From contig CAJQUW010009089.1 in NCBI GenBank assembly GCA_907163375.1, positions 50,246 to 114,245 of the forward strand: DNA of 64,000 bases, written 5' to 3'. Position 1 is the first letter of the stretch, and every line of letters starts with the position of its first letter. The stretch comes from Prostheceraeus crozeri. Lineage: Eukaryota > Platyhelminthes > Polycladida > Euryleptidae. The translations under genes were made by a program, and so were the position numbers. Below the pieces are notes generated by a model. It worked only from the letters and a program-made list of their open reading frames with translations, made no database searches and had not been told where the DNA came from. Below, one piece after another: positions 11,583-21,419 of the stretch.

Positions 11583-12520
11583 GTCACTACTTCAAGAACA
11601 GTGTAGCTATCTGTGAATGAATACTAACGTGGATTTGTACAAATTAAGTTACAAATCAGTCAGTTTTCCATCAATAAACGACTGCTGTGGATGACTACCG
11701 TAGAATGAAGTCGCATAGATGCTCAAGACATCAGAAACACGCTTACGCACCATCAGTTTGTAGAATACATTCAAGATGCCTGCAGGATGTAAATACACAA
11801 TTCTTTCATCAATAAGAGGAAGACTGTCTACAACTGTTCGTTTATGAATACGAATAGTAGCTCAAACAAACATCTGTATCAAAACCTTGTTTACGCACTT
11901 TTGCCTTGCAGATTTCACGTTGCAAACATGTACATATAAGTTGATACAGATTAATGCGAGGCACGTCATAAATCAAAGTAAGTCTCTATCAACATATGAA
12001 CATTTTATACAACCGCAATGTTGTAACGACGCTGAAAATTTCAAATCTCTACGGATCACAACTGCTTCTACGATCGAATTTTATCATCCTGCGCCCATCA
12101 TACGGTCAGTTTTCAAGCGCAATGATTTAACTTGAGAGGCTATCATTATATGCCACTACAGGCGTTTTCACAACAAGGTGACTGTAAAATATCCTCATCT
12201 GTTGATATAAAGACGCAAAAAGTCATGACTTACTTCGCAATATTTAATATACTTATCGACATGGACAAATTCAAACCTTCTGCATCTATAATCTCATTTG
12301 AGCAAGTATACTTACTGATGCCCAGTACTGGTAATTATTTTGCGAAAACACTCTTGAATTCAACTGGGAAAATCAGACTGCTTGTGCTTATCTTGATTGT
12401 ACAGACTTTGATTTCACTTTTATTAAGGCAGATTTCTCTCAGTTGACAGTAATTTGGTTTTTCTTGGACAATTTGCTCTTGAAGTTTCATTGATGAAGAT
12501 GAGCAGACAGACTGTCCTGC
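11583..12520. other. Unassigned stretch with one weak exon candidate
   Basis: No element or gene is clear. On the minus strand 12316-12363 is a 48-bp segment with a good acceptor (gattttcccag) and donor (GTAAGT), open for 16 codons, phase 0 to 0. It is too short to assign. Confidence 0.35.
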
Positions 12521-12795
12521 TTACAAAATATGATGGTAGGTGGGATAGCCTCCAATGGAAAGGGTTGGAATTCCTGACTTCCTTCTCGATCAGGTACCCT
12601 CTGGTGTCGGCTTGGTCACCGGCGCTAATGTCCTGTCAACGCCGAGCGCTGGGCGGCGGTTATTTAACCTGGCTAACACCAGAGTCTGCGGAGTAAATAC
12701 CATCAAAACTTCAGGCATCCACCTTTTACAGCCCTCTGTCTAGTGGGTCGTTTGCGGGTCAAGGGTTGCGTCAGGAAGGGCATCTGGCTATATAA
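12521..12795 (+). mobile_element. Retroposon 3' end, RTE-like tail
   Basis: The segment contains a G+C-rich body (cgccgagcgctgggcgg) and ends GGGTTGCGTCAGGAAGGGCA followed by TCTGGCTATA. The AGGAAGGGCATC word near a 3' end is widespread among RTE-type LINEs and SINEs that borrow their tails, and the same word occurs in the SINE copies at 38263 and 47898. It could be a LINE tail or a second SINE family. No reverse transcriptase frame is present. Confidence 0.4.
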
Positions 12796-14164
12796 ATTTA
12801 ATTCAGAACTTATCTTTATGGAATGATGATAAAGCATAATATTTCACGGAACATGTGAGCCTACACAGGCATACGATAATTGAATTAGCGTCTTCACAGA
12901 CCAATTTGTGTATTATGAAAGCATTCTCACCGTTGTCATCGTTTTTCGTGCGCAGAATAATGGTAGTGTGATCCATGTCTTTAATGCAAGTGTCAAACGG
13001 CAACGAGTTTGAATGGGAAGTCTGAAAGTACAAGAAGAGATTCTACGGCATCATCAATGAAATACAAAGGGAATCAGGAAATAACAGAAGAAATGATGAA
13101 TATTTTCTGTAATTCTTCAAATTATAGATAGAATCTTTATTGAATTGAGGAGTTTGTGCACCCACAACTACACACAACGCCACAGTAGCGGTGCACGCAC
13201 GTTTTGTACCGGTAGGGATCCCTCGACAAAAGATGAAAGATCATGAAAAAGAAAAAGTGAAGAAATATGAGAACTAAGTATAAGTCGCAGGTGTATAATT
13301 ATGAAGGCTGAAAGCAGACAGACATGGAAGAGGCAAGGTAGAGATCAGATTGTCCAATTCACACACACTTAAAATCGGAGAATTTAGAGAGATTTTAGTG
13401 CTGCTCCGAATGTCAATGCATTGATGTTGTTGGACTCTTACCACCGCATATAGACTCCAGACGTCCATTCGTCAATGACAAGACTGTCGGAACTGAATAT
13501 GCGTTCTTGGAGCAAACAACACAGGCGAATGTGATTTCCATGATTACTTACCGTTTTTATCCACATTACCTTCGCATCGAACTGATATACGGATGATAAC
13601 TTCATAGAAATCTCATGCACCCACACGGTAGAATATTCATTAGAAGCGGCTCTAGATCAAGCTCCTCTAATTAGCGCCCATCATACGGTGGACCTTACTT
13701 CAGTACACGCCTTTCGACGTTCGATGAGTTTATTGCGAGAATTCTAGCAAGATAAACACAAAATTCACTTTATGTCTGACTCGTGTTCTCTGCATCTCGA
13801 TGTATTTAGTGGACCACAATTCGTCACTGCTCCTTTACCTGAACTAATATCTCATTTATTTCAGAAGCATGAAAATCCGGCATTGAATACGAAGCGTTAC
13901 AAAGTAAAAGTCAGACATTGAATTGAATACCAAAAATTCACGAATTTCTATGGCTCTGAAGTCTTTGATATTGCTCAGCCAAATCCGTATGAATGACGCA
14001 CCTCATAGGGGATGAAAGAAGACGGTCGACTTAGAGTATTGAGTTCTGGTAAAGGGAACTGATGGGACCTTTTACTTGACTGTGTTAGTAAGCAATTTAG
14101 TGAGCTCAACTCATTAAGACATTTGTCAGAGTTATTTTAATAGATTTAATACGAGAAACGAAGA
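12796..14164. other. No confident gene; weak exon-like segment and a dispersed repeat
   Basis: On the minus strand, donor-like CTTAC complements sit at 13437 and 13551 and the frame through 13438-13670 is open for over 60 codons, but no acceptable upstream acceptor was found. 13858-13963 is a copy of a repeat also seen at 63524-63628. Confidence 0.35.
13858..13963 (+). repeat. Dispersed repeat, copy 1
   Basis: About 105 bp closely related to 63524-63628 in the same orientation, sharing GTTACAAAGTAAAAGTCAGA and AATTCACGAATTT. Family unknown; no terminal structure was seen. Confidence 0.55.
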
Positions 14165-14169
14165 GTGGC

Positions 14170-14802
14170 ACGTGGAAGAGATGGATGACACAATGACAAG
14201 AAGAAGAGGACGGCCAAGGATTCGCTGGAAGGACTGTATCAAGAGAAACCTGGAACGCACAGAAGAAGACATGGATGACACAATGACAAGAAGAAGAGGA
14301 CGGCCAAGGATTCGCTGGAAGGACTGTATCAAGAGACCTGGAACGCACAGAAGAAGACTGGATGACACAATGACAAGAAGAAGAGGACGGCCAAGGATTC
14401 GCTGGAAGGACTGTATCAAGAGACCTGGAACACACAGAAGAAGACTGGAGGACTTGGGAAGGAGAAGAGGACGGCCAAGGATTCGCTGGAAGGACTGTAT
14501 CAAGAGACCTGGAACGCACAGAAGAAGACATGGATGACACAATGACAAGAAGAAGAGGACGGCCAAGGATTCGCTGGAAGGACTGTATCAAGAGAGACCT
14601 GGAACACACAGAAGAAGACATGGATGACACAATGACAAGAAGAAGAGGACGGCCAAGGATTCGCTGGAAGGACTGTATCAAGAGAGACCTGGAACGCACA
14701 GAAGAAGACTGGAGGACTTGGGAAGGAGAAGGCGAAGGACAGAGTGAAATGGCGGCAAATCGTCAAGGACGCGTCGGAAGGCGTGATGGAGAAGACATGA
14801 AG
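14170..14802 (+). pseudogene. LINE reverse-transcriptase C-terminus with its coding end repeated six times
   Basis: The peptide RRRGRPRIRWKDCIK, followed by a (K)RDLERTEED-type segment, is the basic tail seen at the C-terminus of many RTE/I-type LINE proteins. It occurs six times in tandem (the word cggccaagga at 14211, 14301, 14388, 14472, 14560 and 14650), with periods of 90, 87, 84, 88 and 90 bp. Only after the sixth copy does the protein finish, in a different frame: EKAKDRVKWRQIVKDASEGV then a stop near 14795. The spacing differs from a multiple of three at two junctions, so the frame is not kept throughout. A related LINE tail lies at 55841-56573. Confidence 0.8.
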
Positions 14803-14805
14803 TGA

Positions 14806-15115
14806 CTACTGACTGTGATTATCGTGTTTTTTTAATGTTTGACATTTCTCCGTACCCCTTTTCACGGAATATTAGACTGTTTAAATAAAAAGATAGATAA
14901 ATAATACGGCAGGAAGCCAAGGTTTCCAAGCATTGGTCATCACAGCCATCCCAGCAAATGACTCGGTGAGCTCTTCTATGCAGCCTCTCTAATCTTTCAG
15001 ATAGACCAGGTGGCATGCCAACAAATATTCTCTTCAACAAAACCAAAGCTAAATGAGCTTACCTCTGCTTATTTTACTTCTAACAATGTTGATAGGTTAG
15101 TAAGGGCACATGGAG
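14806..15115. other. Spacer between two LINE tails
   Basis: Probably LINE 3' untranslated sequence (ataaaaagatagataaata near 14885) followed by unassigned sequence. Confidence 0.4.
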
Positions 15116-15346
15116 TGAGATGGTAGTGCTTTGAGGAGAGCGCTGGATTTTGAAGTTGGGGGTAAAAGAAAGCGAGGACGACCCAAGAAAATGTGGAATA
15201 CGCAAGTGGAGGAGGAATGTCGCAAGATAGGCTTGAAGAAAAAGGACGCATTGAATAGAGGGAAATGGTGTGAAGGCGATTGCGGCACGATAAGGTACAT
15301 CCGGCCACCCTCGGACACGGGGGGCCAACAAACATTTAACGTTTAA
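15116..15346 (+). pseudogene. Second LINE reverse-transcriptase C-terminal fragment
   Basis: The frame encodes RRALDFEVGGKRKRGRPKKM followed by WNTQVEEECRKIGLKKKDAL and NRGKWCEG. The KRGRPKKxW, DALNRxKW order is typical of the extreme C-terminus of a LINE polyprotein, of a different subfamily from the tandem copy at 14170. Only about 70 codons remain and everything 5' is lost. No host role is expected. Confidence 0.7.
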
Positions 15347-16050
15347 TGAGTTACAGTCATGACAAGGACCTCTGTCTAGGTGATGATCTCTTGAGAGTCA
15401 ACACCTCACAGGATCATGCGCTCTTTATCTATTATGAAAGACTGACATCCGCAGCTGCTCGCGCACGTGCTGATCATAAAACCGAGAATCAGTTCTCAAT
15501 TCTCATTAAGAATTCAGCGGAGGGAGATGACGAAAGCAACTGAACCCTTGAAATCGCTGGCCACGATTGCTGACGCTGAAAAGTGACTTTCAGTAGGGGA
15601 AGTTGCAATTCAAAGTAATTCCTGCTATGATGAAGCATTGTTACTGAGTAAGTAGGTTTATCAGACGCTATTTCAACTGTCCAACGTTGCCACTCAATTC
15701 CCCGGAATTATCCCAGATTTCCCGGAGTCATAAATGATGTCCAATACCAAAGAAAATAATCGTAGCTTTGTTTGTAGTTGTGTAAGTGCAATTCACTCAA
15801 TTGCTACTTAATTAATACATAAGAATAATGAACGAAATGATTTTATCAATCGAGAGTCAATCAAAAATTCCAAGAAGATTCAATGTGAGCAAGTGCCTGG
15901 TTGTAATGCTTTCTTTTTACTATAGAATCCAGGGCATCTATTTCTTAAATGATTTATAAGGATGCCTTGCACTGAAGAGGCCTGTTAATATCAGCTGACT
16001 ATTATCGCTGTTCTTATTGTTTCTTATTGTTGATGAAGCTTCTGTCTGTC
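15347..16050. other. No feature recognised
   Basis: One open frame of 65 codons directly after the LINE fragment (15346-15543) has no recognisable motif; the rest is A+T-rich. Confidence 0.4.
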
Positions 16051-16712
16051 TCTGAGGTCGCGATGGCCCTTTGAGAGTTTGGATGAAGTCAGGTGATGCA
16101 ATGTCTGATCATTTGACATTGCCTGTGAACCAAGGAGGTGGAAGATTGTTGATTTGGGCTGTGATATTGATGAATGGCCGAACTGACCTCCATCTTCAAA
16201 GAGATAACAGAATTCTGATGGATATGTGAATGTTTTACGAAGGCACATTCTTCCATTGTCCTCCCAATTGGGTGATCCTTCCTCCGACTGGATTTACATG
16301 GACGACAACGCCACAGGAGTTGTGTAACAAATTCATTCAAAGTTCAAGCCGGCATGCGAACTTTGAAGTGGCCCGCTTGCTCACCACACCTCAATCCAAT
16401 TCAAAATGTCTGGAGTCTACTGAAGCGCGTTGTGAGGCGATCAATTCTTCCTGGAGATGGTCTTCCTCGACTTGAAGCTTGTCTAAGGCAAGAGTGGGTG
16501 AGTTCATATCAAGAAGTAATCAACCAACTGACAAGTAATTGAACTCTCTGATGAGGTTACAAAATATTAGTGACCACCAGCAAACGCACCATGGGCCCTG
16601 GGCCAACTGGCTCAACAAAGAAAATTTCACTTATTTGCCAAATTTGCATCTGTAATTCACAATAAATCATTAAATGGGATACATTTTTTGTGGTCCGCTT
16701 TTGGTGATCATC
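16051..16712 (+). pseudogene. Tc1/mariner transposase remnant, copy 1
   Basis: A 5'-truncated transposon. The translated pieces run WAVILMNGRTDLH, then VLRRHILPLSSQLGDPSSDW, then YMDDNAT (second catalytic aspartate), and WPACSPHLNPIQNVWSLLKR, where the family's catalytic glutamate in NPIENVW is replaced by glutamine. Several frame changes separate the pieces. The 3' end reads AAAATATTAGTGACCACCAG then, near 16685, a Tc1-like terminal repeat ending tggtgatcatcac. The N-terminal DNA-binding region is missing. Confidence 0.75.
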
Positions 16713-16899
16713 ACTTTGAATTGGGTTTGACATTATTGGATATCATAAATTACTGTGAAATTTGAATTTTGTAATATTGTGCGTAATTGAGATATGGTAC
16801 AATGTGGAAAACAGAAGGCAACAATGTCTCCCGTAATGATGATTTCTCTATCTATGTATGTGAAAGATATTTAAGAAATCTCAATCAGGGTCTATCTGC

Positions 16900-17292
16900 A
16901 TGTGTATTCATAGCTGCCCGCTTTTTTCCTTTGAACTTTGAAATAGTCCGATTGCTCACCACACATCAATCCAATTGAAAATGTCTGGAGTGTACAGAAT
17001 CGAGTTGTGAGGCGGTCAATTCCTCCTGGAGATGGTCTTTCTCGACTTGAAGCTTTGCTAAGGCAAGAGTGGGTGAGTTCATATCAAGAAGTAATGAACC
17101 AACTGATCAAAAGCATGCCTTCCCGGATTCGACAAGTGACTGAACTCTCTGATGAGGTTACAAAATATTAGTGACCACCAGCGAACGCACCATGGGTCAC
17201 TGAACAACTCTTATTTTCATTCCCCTGCCAAATTTGCATCTGTGATTGACTAAATTTCACTAAACGTTGTCCACTTTTTATGATCATCACTG
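16900..17292 (+). pseudogene. Tc1/mariner transposase remnant, copy 2
   Basis: A second copy of the same family, shorter at its 5' end but retaining more of its 3' end. It matches copy 1 from the SPxxNPIENVW region through LLRQEWVSSYQEVMNQL and extends to a KSMPSRIRQVTELSDEVTKY tail. The terminal repeat complement CCACTTTTTATGATCATCAC then TG ends at 17292 and is followed by TA, the expected target dinucleotide. The same 3'-terminal order in both copies shows independent insertions or a tandem duplication with loss of the left ends. Confidence 0.7.
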
Positions 17293-17559
17293 TACTAAAT
17301 CCTTGCCCGTATTGTAACTTAACAGACGGAAAATAACTGCTCGGCTTGGTGTATTCATTTCATCAGAATGAAAACTGACAAGGCACCGGTACCTAACAGC
17401 TATCAGTCACTGCAAGCCGCCTATAATGGCAACGCACGTCCACGACAAAATATCCTGCATCGGTTTATCTACAGCCTAGTTTTCCATTTCAAAACCTCAC
17501 AATCATAGAGGTCGGATATCAAAGCTATCAAAGCCTGGAGAGGACATAAGATGACTATG

Positions 17560-17697
17560 TTAGCATCAGTCTACACTTTCTCCATGTCTATTTCAGATTT
17601 CTCCAATTGAATTTCAGATATCTTCAAATTTGAGATTGTTGATAGATATCTGAAATTCATTTGGAAATATCTGAATTAGAAATGGAAAAGGTGTAGA
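17560..17697. repeat. Foldback hairpin, about 57-bp arms
   Basis: The left arm begins AGTCTACACTTTCTCCATG and the right arm ends with the matching complement GGAAAAGGTGTAGACT. The arms are about 90 percent complementary around a short loop centred near 17625, with AATTTCAGATATCT at the inner end of each arm. Confidence 0.7.
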
Positions 17698-18247
17698 CTC
17701 TGTCTAGTTCAGGACCTCTCTGTCTTCATCGTGAGATAACTTCTTAACTATGTAAATGCCGCATTCAACTTAGAATTGTGACTTGTCTGAATATTAATGA
17801 AAATGGACTATAAACAAAATCTGTAGACTGCATGAAAGAAAATTATGAAAGTTGATCCTCAGAAACCAATGTTATAGATTTCGCTTCAATTTTTTGCAGG
17901 TTTCATCTTCTTAACCAATTGCAAACGATCCTGAGTAGTATGATATTCCAGCATGCACGTAAAGAATTCTACAGACGATTTTGTGATTTCATCTTCAATG
18001 GCCAGTCATATTGTTACTTTTCAAAAATTGATAGTTCTATTAAATAAGGACGAGAACACCGTCCTCATGCTATAAAACACTCATTTTTCATTATTTGTCA
18101 GTTCATCAGGTTTAACAGTGCCTTATTCATTGAACGACAAATTACCCACAATAAGTGATGCTGGATATCATTTCAGTTCACAGCTCATGGATACGATGAT
18201 GCAAAACATGAGAGAACTGCGTCCACTAAAAGGTTTGATCACAATAT

Positions 18248-18352
18248 AGGAATAGTATCCACTTTTAGAGGGCATAAATGCATAGATTCCGAGGGCGCGT
18301 TAGCGCACGAGGAATGATGCATTTATGCCCGATAAAAGTGGATATTATTGGT
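18248..18352. repeat. Hairpin element of the GCCCG family
   Basis: Arms 18248-18283 and 18317-18352 are inverted copies (atccactttta, gggcataaatgcat and complements) around a G+C-rich loop containing gggcgcgttagcgcac. The same left-hand motif, acaatatagg then aata and tatcc or taccc, opens the element at 40741. Confidence 0.65.
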
Positions 18353-18353
18353 A

Positions 18354-18705
18354 TTCTAACCCAATGAAGATGAAATCTATGTCGCTGCCTATAATCAATG
18401 ATTCTGTGATATGTTTATAAATGAAAATCTATGTTAGATAAAGGATATCTTGAAACCTCTAATGAGTCGAGAGAAGTAGGGCCTAGATATTACTGCTAAT
18501 GTGTATGCATGAATCTTCCCAAAATAGTGATATTTGCATCATTTCTATGTATAATTGGCATAGAATTTACGTGCCGAGCAATAATGCAGTTTTTTATCCA
18601 ATGTAATTTCAATGGAAATTCAGCGGGCAATAATGCCAACTACTGCATTATTGCCCGCTGAATGATAGAGAAATCCATAGCAATTTCATCTTCATCGGGT
18701 TAGAA
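18354..18705. mobile_element. TA-flanked MITE with internal perfect hairpin
   Basis: Terminal inverted repeats of about 22 bp start TTCTAACCC and continue (A/G)ATGAAGATGAAAT; TA lies directly outside both ends (18352-18353, 18706-18707). Inside, ATTCAGCGGGCAATAATGC (18618-18636) is perfectly complementary to 18645-18663. It has no coding frame. The TA duplication would fit a Tc1/mariner-like mobiliser. Confidence 0.65.
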
Positions 18706-18885
18706 TATTCCTTCTCTAATGAGTCCTCTAACAGACTAACAAAAACTTTCACCATTACTGTCGCATTCACGGAGGACTATGATTTGAATTCAGGTTGTAG
18801 CCGTTATGAACTCTTGTTAGAGATATCTAACGTCCTCTCTATTGTAAGATAGCACAGATGTCTAGCAATCCGACCTCTATGATTA

Positions 18886-19131
18886 CAATACATTGAACAT
18901 TTATCCACAGATATCAGCGAACTTTGGGGGAAAGTTCTTTCTTTAAGTTCCGTTTTACCATGAGCAGCAATCTTGTGTAGTGAAATGTCCGGTGTTAAGG
19001 ATTAGGTGAATTATAATCGGATGAATCCTTGAAATCGCCCACGAAGACCGTGGTTGCTTTACACGTCGAGGAAGTAGCCCGATGAGCGCATAAGATGATG
19101 CAATTGCCGAAAATTGATCCGCCTAGCTTAC
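18886..19131 (-). other. Intron sequence downstream of the RBD2 exon
   Basis: Begins with the donor GTAAGC of the exon at 19132 (minus strand). Nothing else was seen. Confidence 0.5.
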
Positions 19132-19335
19132 CTCTGTTGTGCACACGCAATCTTCTAGCCGCAAATTGTAGCGCAGGCAGACTTGTTTGACCACATCCTT
19201 AAGTGATTTGCTTTCTTTCACGCGGACGCCTAACGTTTTATGACGAATGGGAATTTCTAACCGGAAAACGACCCGAGGCTCCAAATTCAACGACTTTCCG
19301 TTCAGACTGGATGCTGACGACGTCAAGTCTACAAT
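19132..19335 (-). CDS. RGS12: RGS12/14-like exon: linker and second Ras-binding domain
   Basis: A 204-bp minus-strand exon (68 codons, phase 0 to 0). The acceptor is excellent (actccctcctcttgcag) and the donor is GTAAGC. It encodes IVDLTSSASSLNGKSLNLEP, then RVVFRLEIPIRHKTLGVRVK, then ESKSLKDVVKQVCLRYNLRL and EDCVCTTE. As I recall it, the vertebrate RGS12 region runs SSILESRDLRLEKRTLFRLD and, after a short gap, GLKAKPTKPVTEVLRPVVAR then YGLDLSGLLVRLSGEK; the correspondence is position by position. This beta-grasp domain is the second of the tandem Ras-binding domains that bind Ras family GTPases and Raf. The last strands of the domain (usual PLDL...SSLDG) must lie on the next exon, which I could not find. 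Conserved basic residues of the domain (R, K in RHKTLGVRVK) are kept. Confidence 0.85.
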
Positions 19336-21419
19336 CTGCAAGAGGAGGGAGTTAGAATGAGAAACATGAAATCGGCGCAGACAGCAACCAATGATTTAGT
19401 GGAAATGTTGATGATCGTGCAAATTATAAGCAGAGGAGAGGACAGGATTACTAAGAAATTAAAGAAAGTAGAATATCTTGAGGCTATGGCGACCGACAGT
19501 CTTCCGTGGAAGAAACATGTTTTATCCAAAATCTGTTTCTTTTTACAAATAATATTTCGATGTCCATCAATAAAAGGAATTATGTCAAAAATAGATTTCA
19601 TCTGTCTATTTCTTTTCACAAAGGCACGCCATGTGCACATCGTGTGCGCGGCTATCATCTGCATATTCCACGCAAATAACAAGGAAAGAACATAATGTAC
19701 GTCTTTCGTTATTGTCCACTTTAACAAGTGAGTTATGAACTGTAACTTTAACATGTAGGTAGTATCCTTAACACCAACAATGAAACAATGTCACACATCC
19801 GTAACCAAGGCAGCTAATCGTCATACTCTTGTAATATTCTCTATATTTTTAGATAGCTATAAACATTTCTCATCAAATAGCGCTAAACTTTTGATTAACG
19901 GTTGGACCATGAGCATCACGATTCAGCATGAAGAAACATCGCCGCACCATCAAAAACTTGAGATTCTGAAGTCAACCGCAACACTTCTGCAACCGCTAAA
20001 ATGATAAATCCTGCAACCTTACAATACGAATTATCAATTGTTCATTGCCAACCGTGAATGAAGCAAACGCATCAGACCTTCACAAAGAAATTTTAATGAC
20101 ATTCGTCTCAAAAAGATGCTATAAAGATCCACTCAAGATGCGGTTCGCATGTTGACATGCCTTTTCGGTATGGAGGATTCATCAATCTCCCCACTGTATA
20201 GTCCGGGAGCTAGCGTGAAGTTGTGCAGGGAACGAGGTAGTACATAAAACTTTCACATAGCATAGTACACCTCTAACCTACTGCAAAACTTCGCGTCTGC
20301 CGGATCAGATCATTTGCTTTTCAGAAATAGAGAGAATAACACAATCCTATGTATTTCCAGTGGTAAAATTGTGACATTTAAGGTGTTGACGCCATATTTT
20401 CGAATTTTTGCTCATAAAAGTTACACAAATTGGTATTTTGTTGAACTGGTTATTATAGAAATCATCTACAGATATGATCTTTCAAATGAGTTATCATTCA
20501 GTGACAGAGGATGAAGTAAAGTGTACAAACAGACACTTTTCGTTGGTGTAACTGCAAATTTTAACATAGAAATTTCAGGAAAATTGTTGATATACTTTGG
20601 AAAGATTCTTTAATTTCGAGCCATAATTCAGAACAAAATTTTCATTGTTGACTTTTCAACATCACAGACAAACATGATTTAGTTCATTGATGTCTTTTAG
20701 ATGTTCTTCGATTTTAGAATCTTCAATTATTCCATTGAAAAATGCATGAATTTGCCGAAAAATTTGTCACGAAGTATTTACAATTTTACTTTTTAAATAA
20801 ATCGAATTTGTCACATTTCTAAAAGCTTGAATGGTGTTTGCATCAAAGTGAGGTGAAGTTCATTTAGCACAGATCAGGGATGTGATTTTTCCATTTCCTG
20901 AAATCATTTTCAGGTGGTTCAAACCGTGCCCATTCTCCAAAGCGCCTCTAAGAAAATATGATCTGTCTCAAGCATGCCCTCATCAAGCTCCAAGGCACAC
21001 TACAAAGTTACAAGGCACCCTCACCTCATGACGTCCAAAGGCCAATTATGACTTAAAATCACAGGCGATTCGTAATCTGCACAAGGCAGTGAAATTGGCT
21101 CCACTTTCGTAAGGATTTGGAACACCTTTCCCCCCCTCAATCTCACTTCGGCGCCCCTTGAACAGCAGCCAGGTCCTATGAGCCGATCCCTACCTGACTT
21201 TCGGATCCAGAATCTTCATTTTCCATGTATGCATGATATACACAGAAGAAGTGAACATTCACAATCAACTATTTGATCCGCTCTCGAAATTAGCCTATTA
21301 TTTGGCCACAAACTAACACACTATGCTTTTATCCTTTATGCTTATGAACTGCGAAGGACCACGTCATGCAGGCACTTGCGAAAGTGTTCGACTAGCAGCT
21401 GACAACACTGCCCCAACTA
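19336..21419 (-). other. Intron, no element recognised
   Basis: Start of the 23.3-kb intron between the two Ras-binding-domain exons. Short frames at 19329-19754 and 19357-19695 have no recognisable motif. Nothing else is supported. Confidence 0.5.

Larger units (their letters stand above)
17502..18885. mobile_element. Possible TIR-bounded container of hairpin elements
   Basis: AATCATAGAGGTCGGAT at 17502-17518 is repeated as its exact complement at 18869-18885, a 17-bp perfect inverted repeat. Between lie the foldback at 17560-17697 and the composite hairpin/MITE at 18248-18705. No clear target duplication or coding frame was found, so a non-autonomous DNA element of unknown superfamily is the best reading. 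Confidence 0.4.

Noticed and set aside
13438-13680. Minus-strand exon(s) with donors at 13437 and 13551
   Set aside because: Donors look acceptable but no convincing acceptor or polypyrimidine tract was found, and phases do not fit the RBD2 exon.
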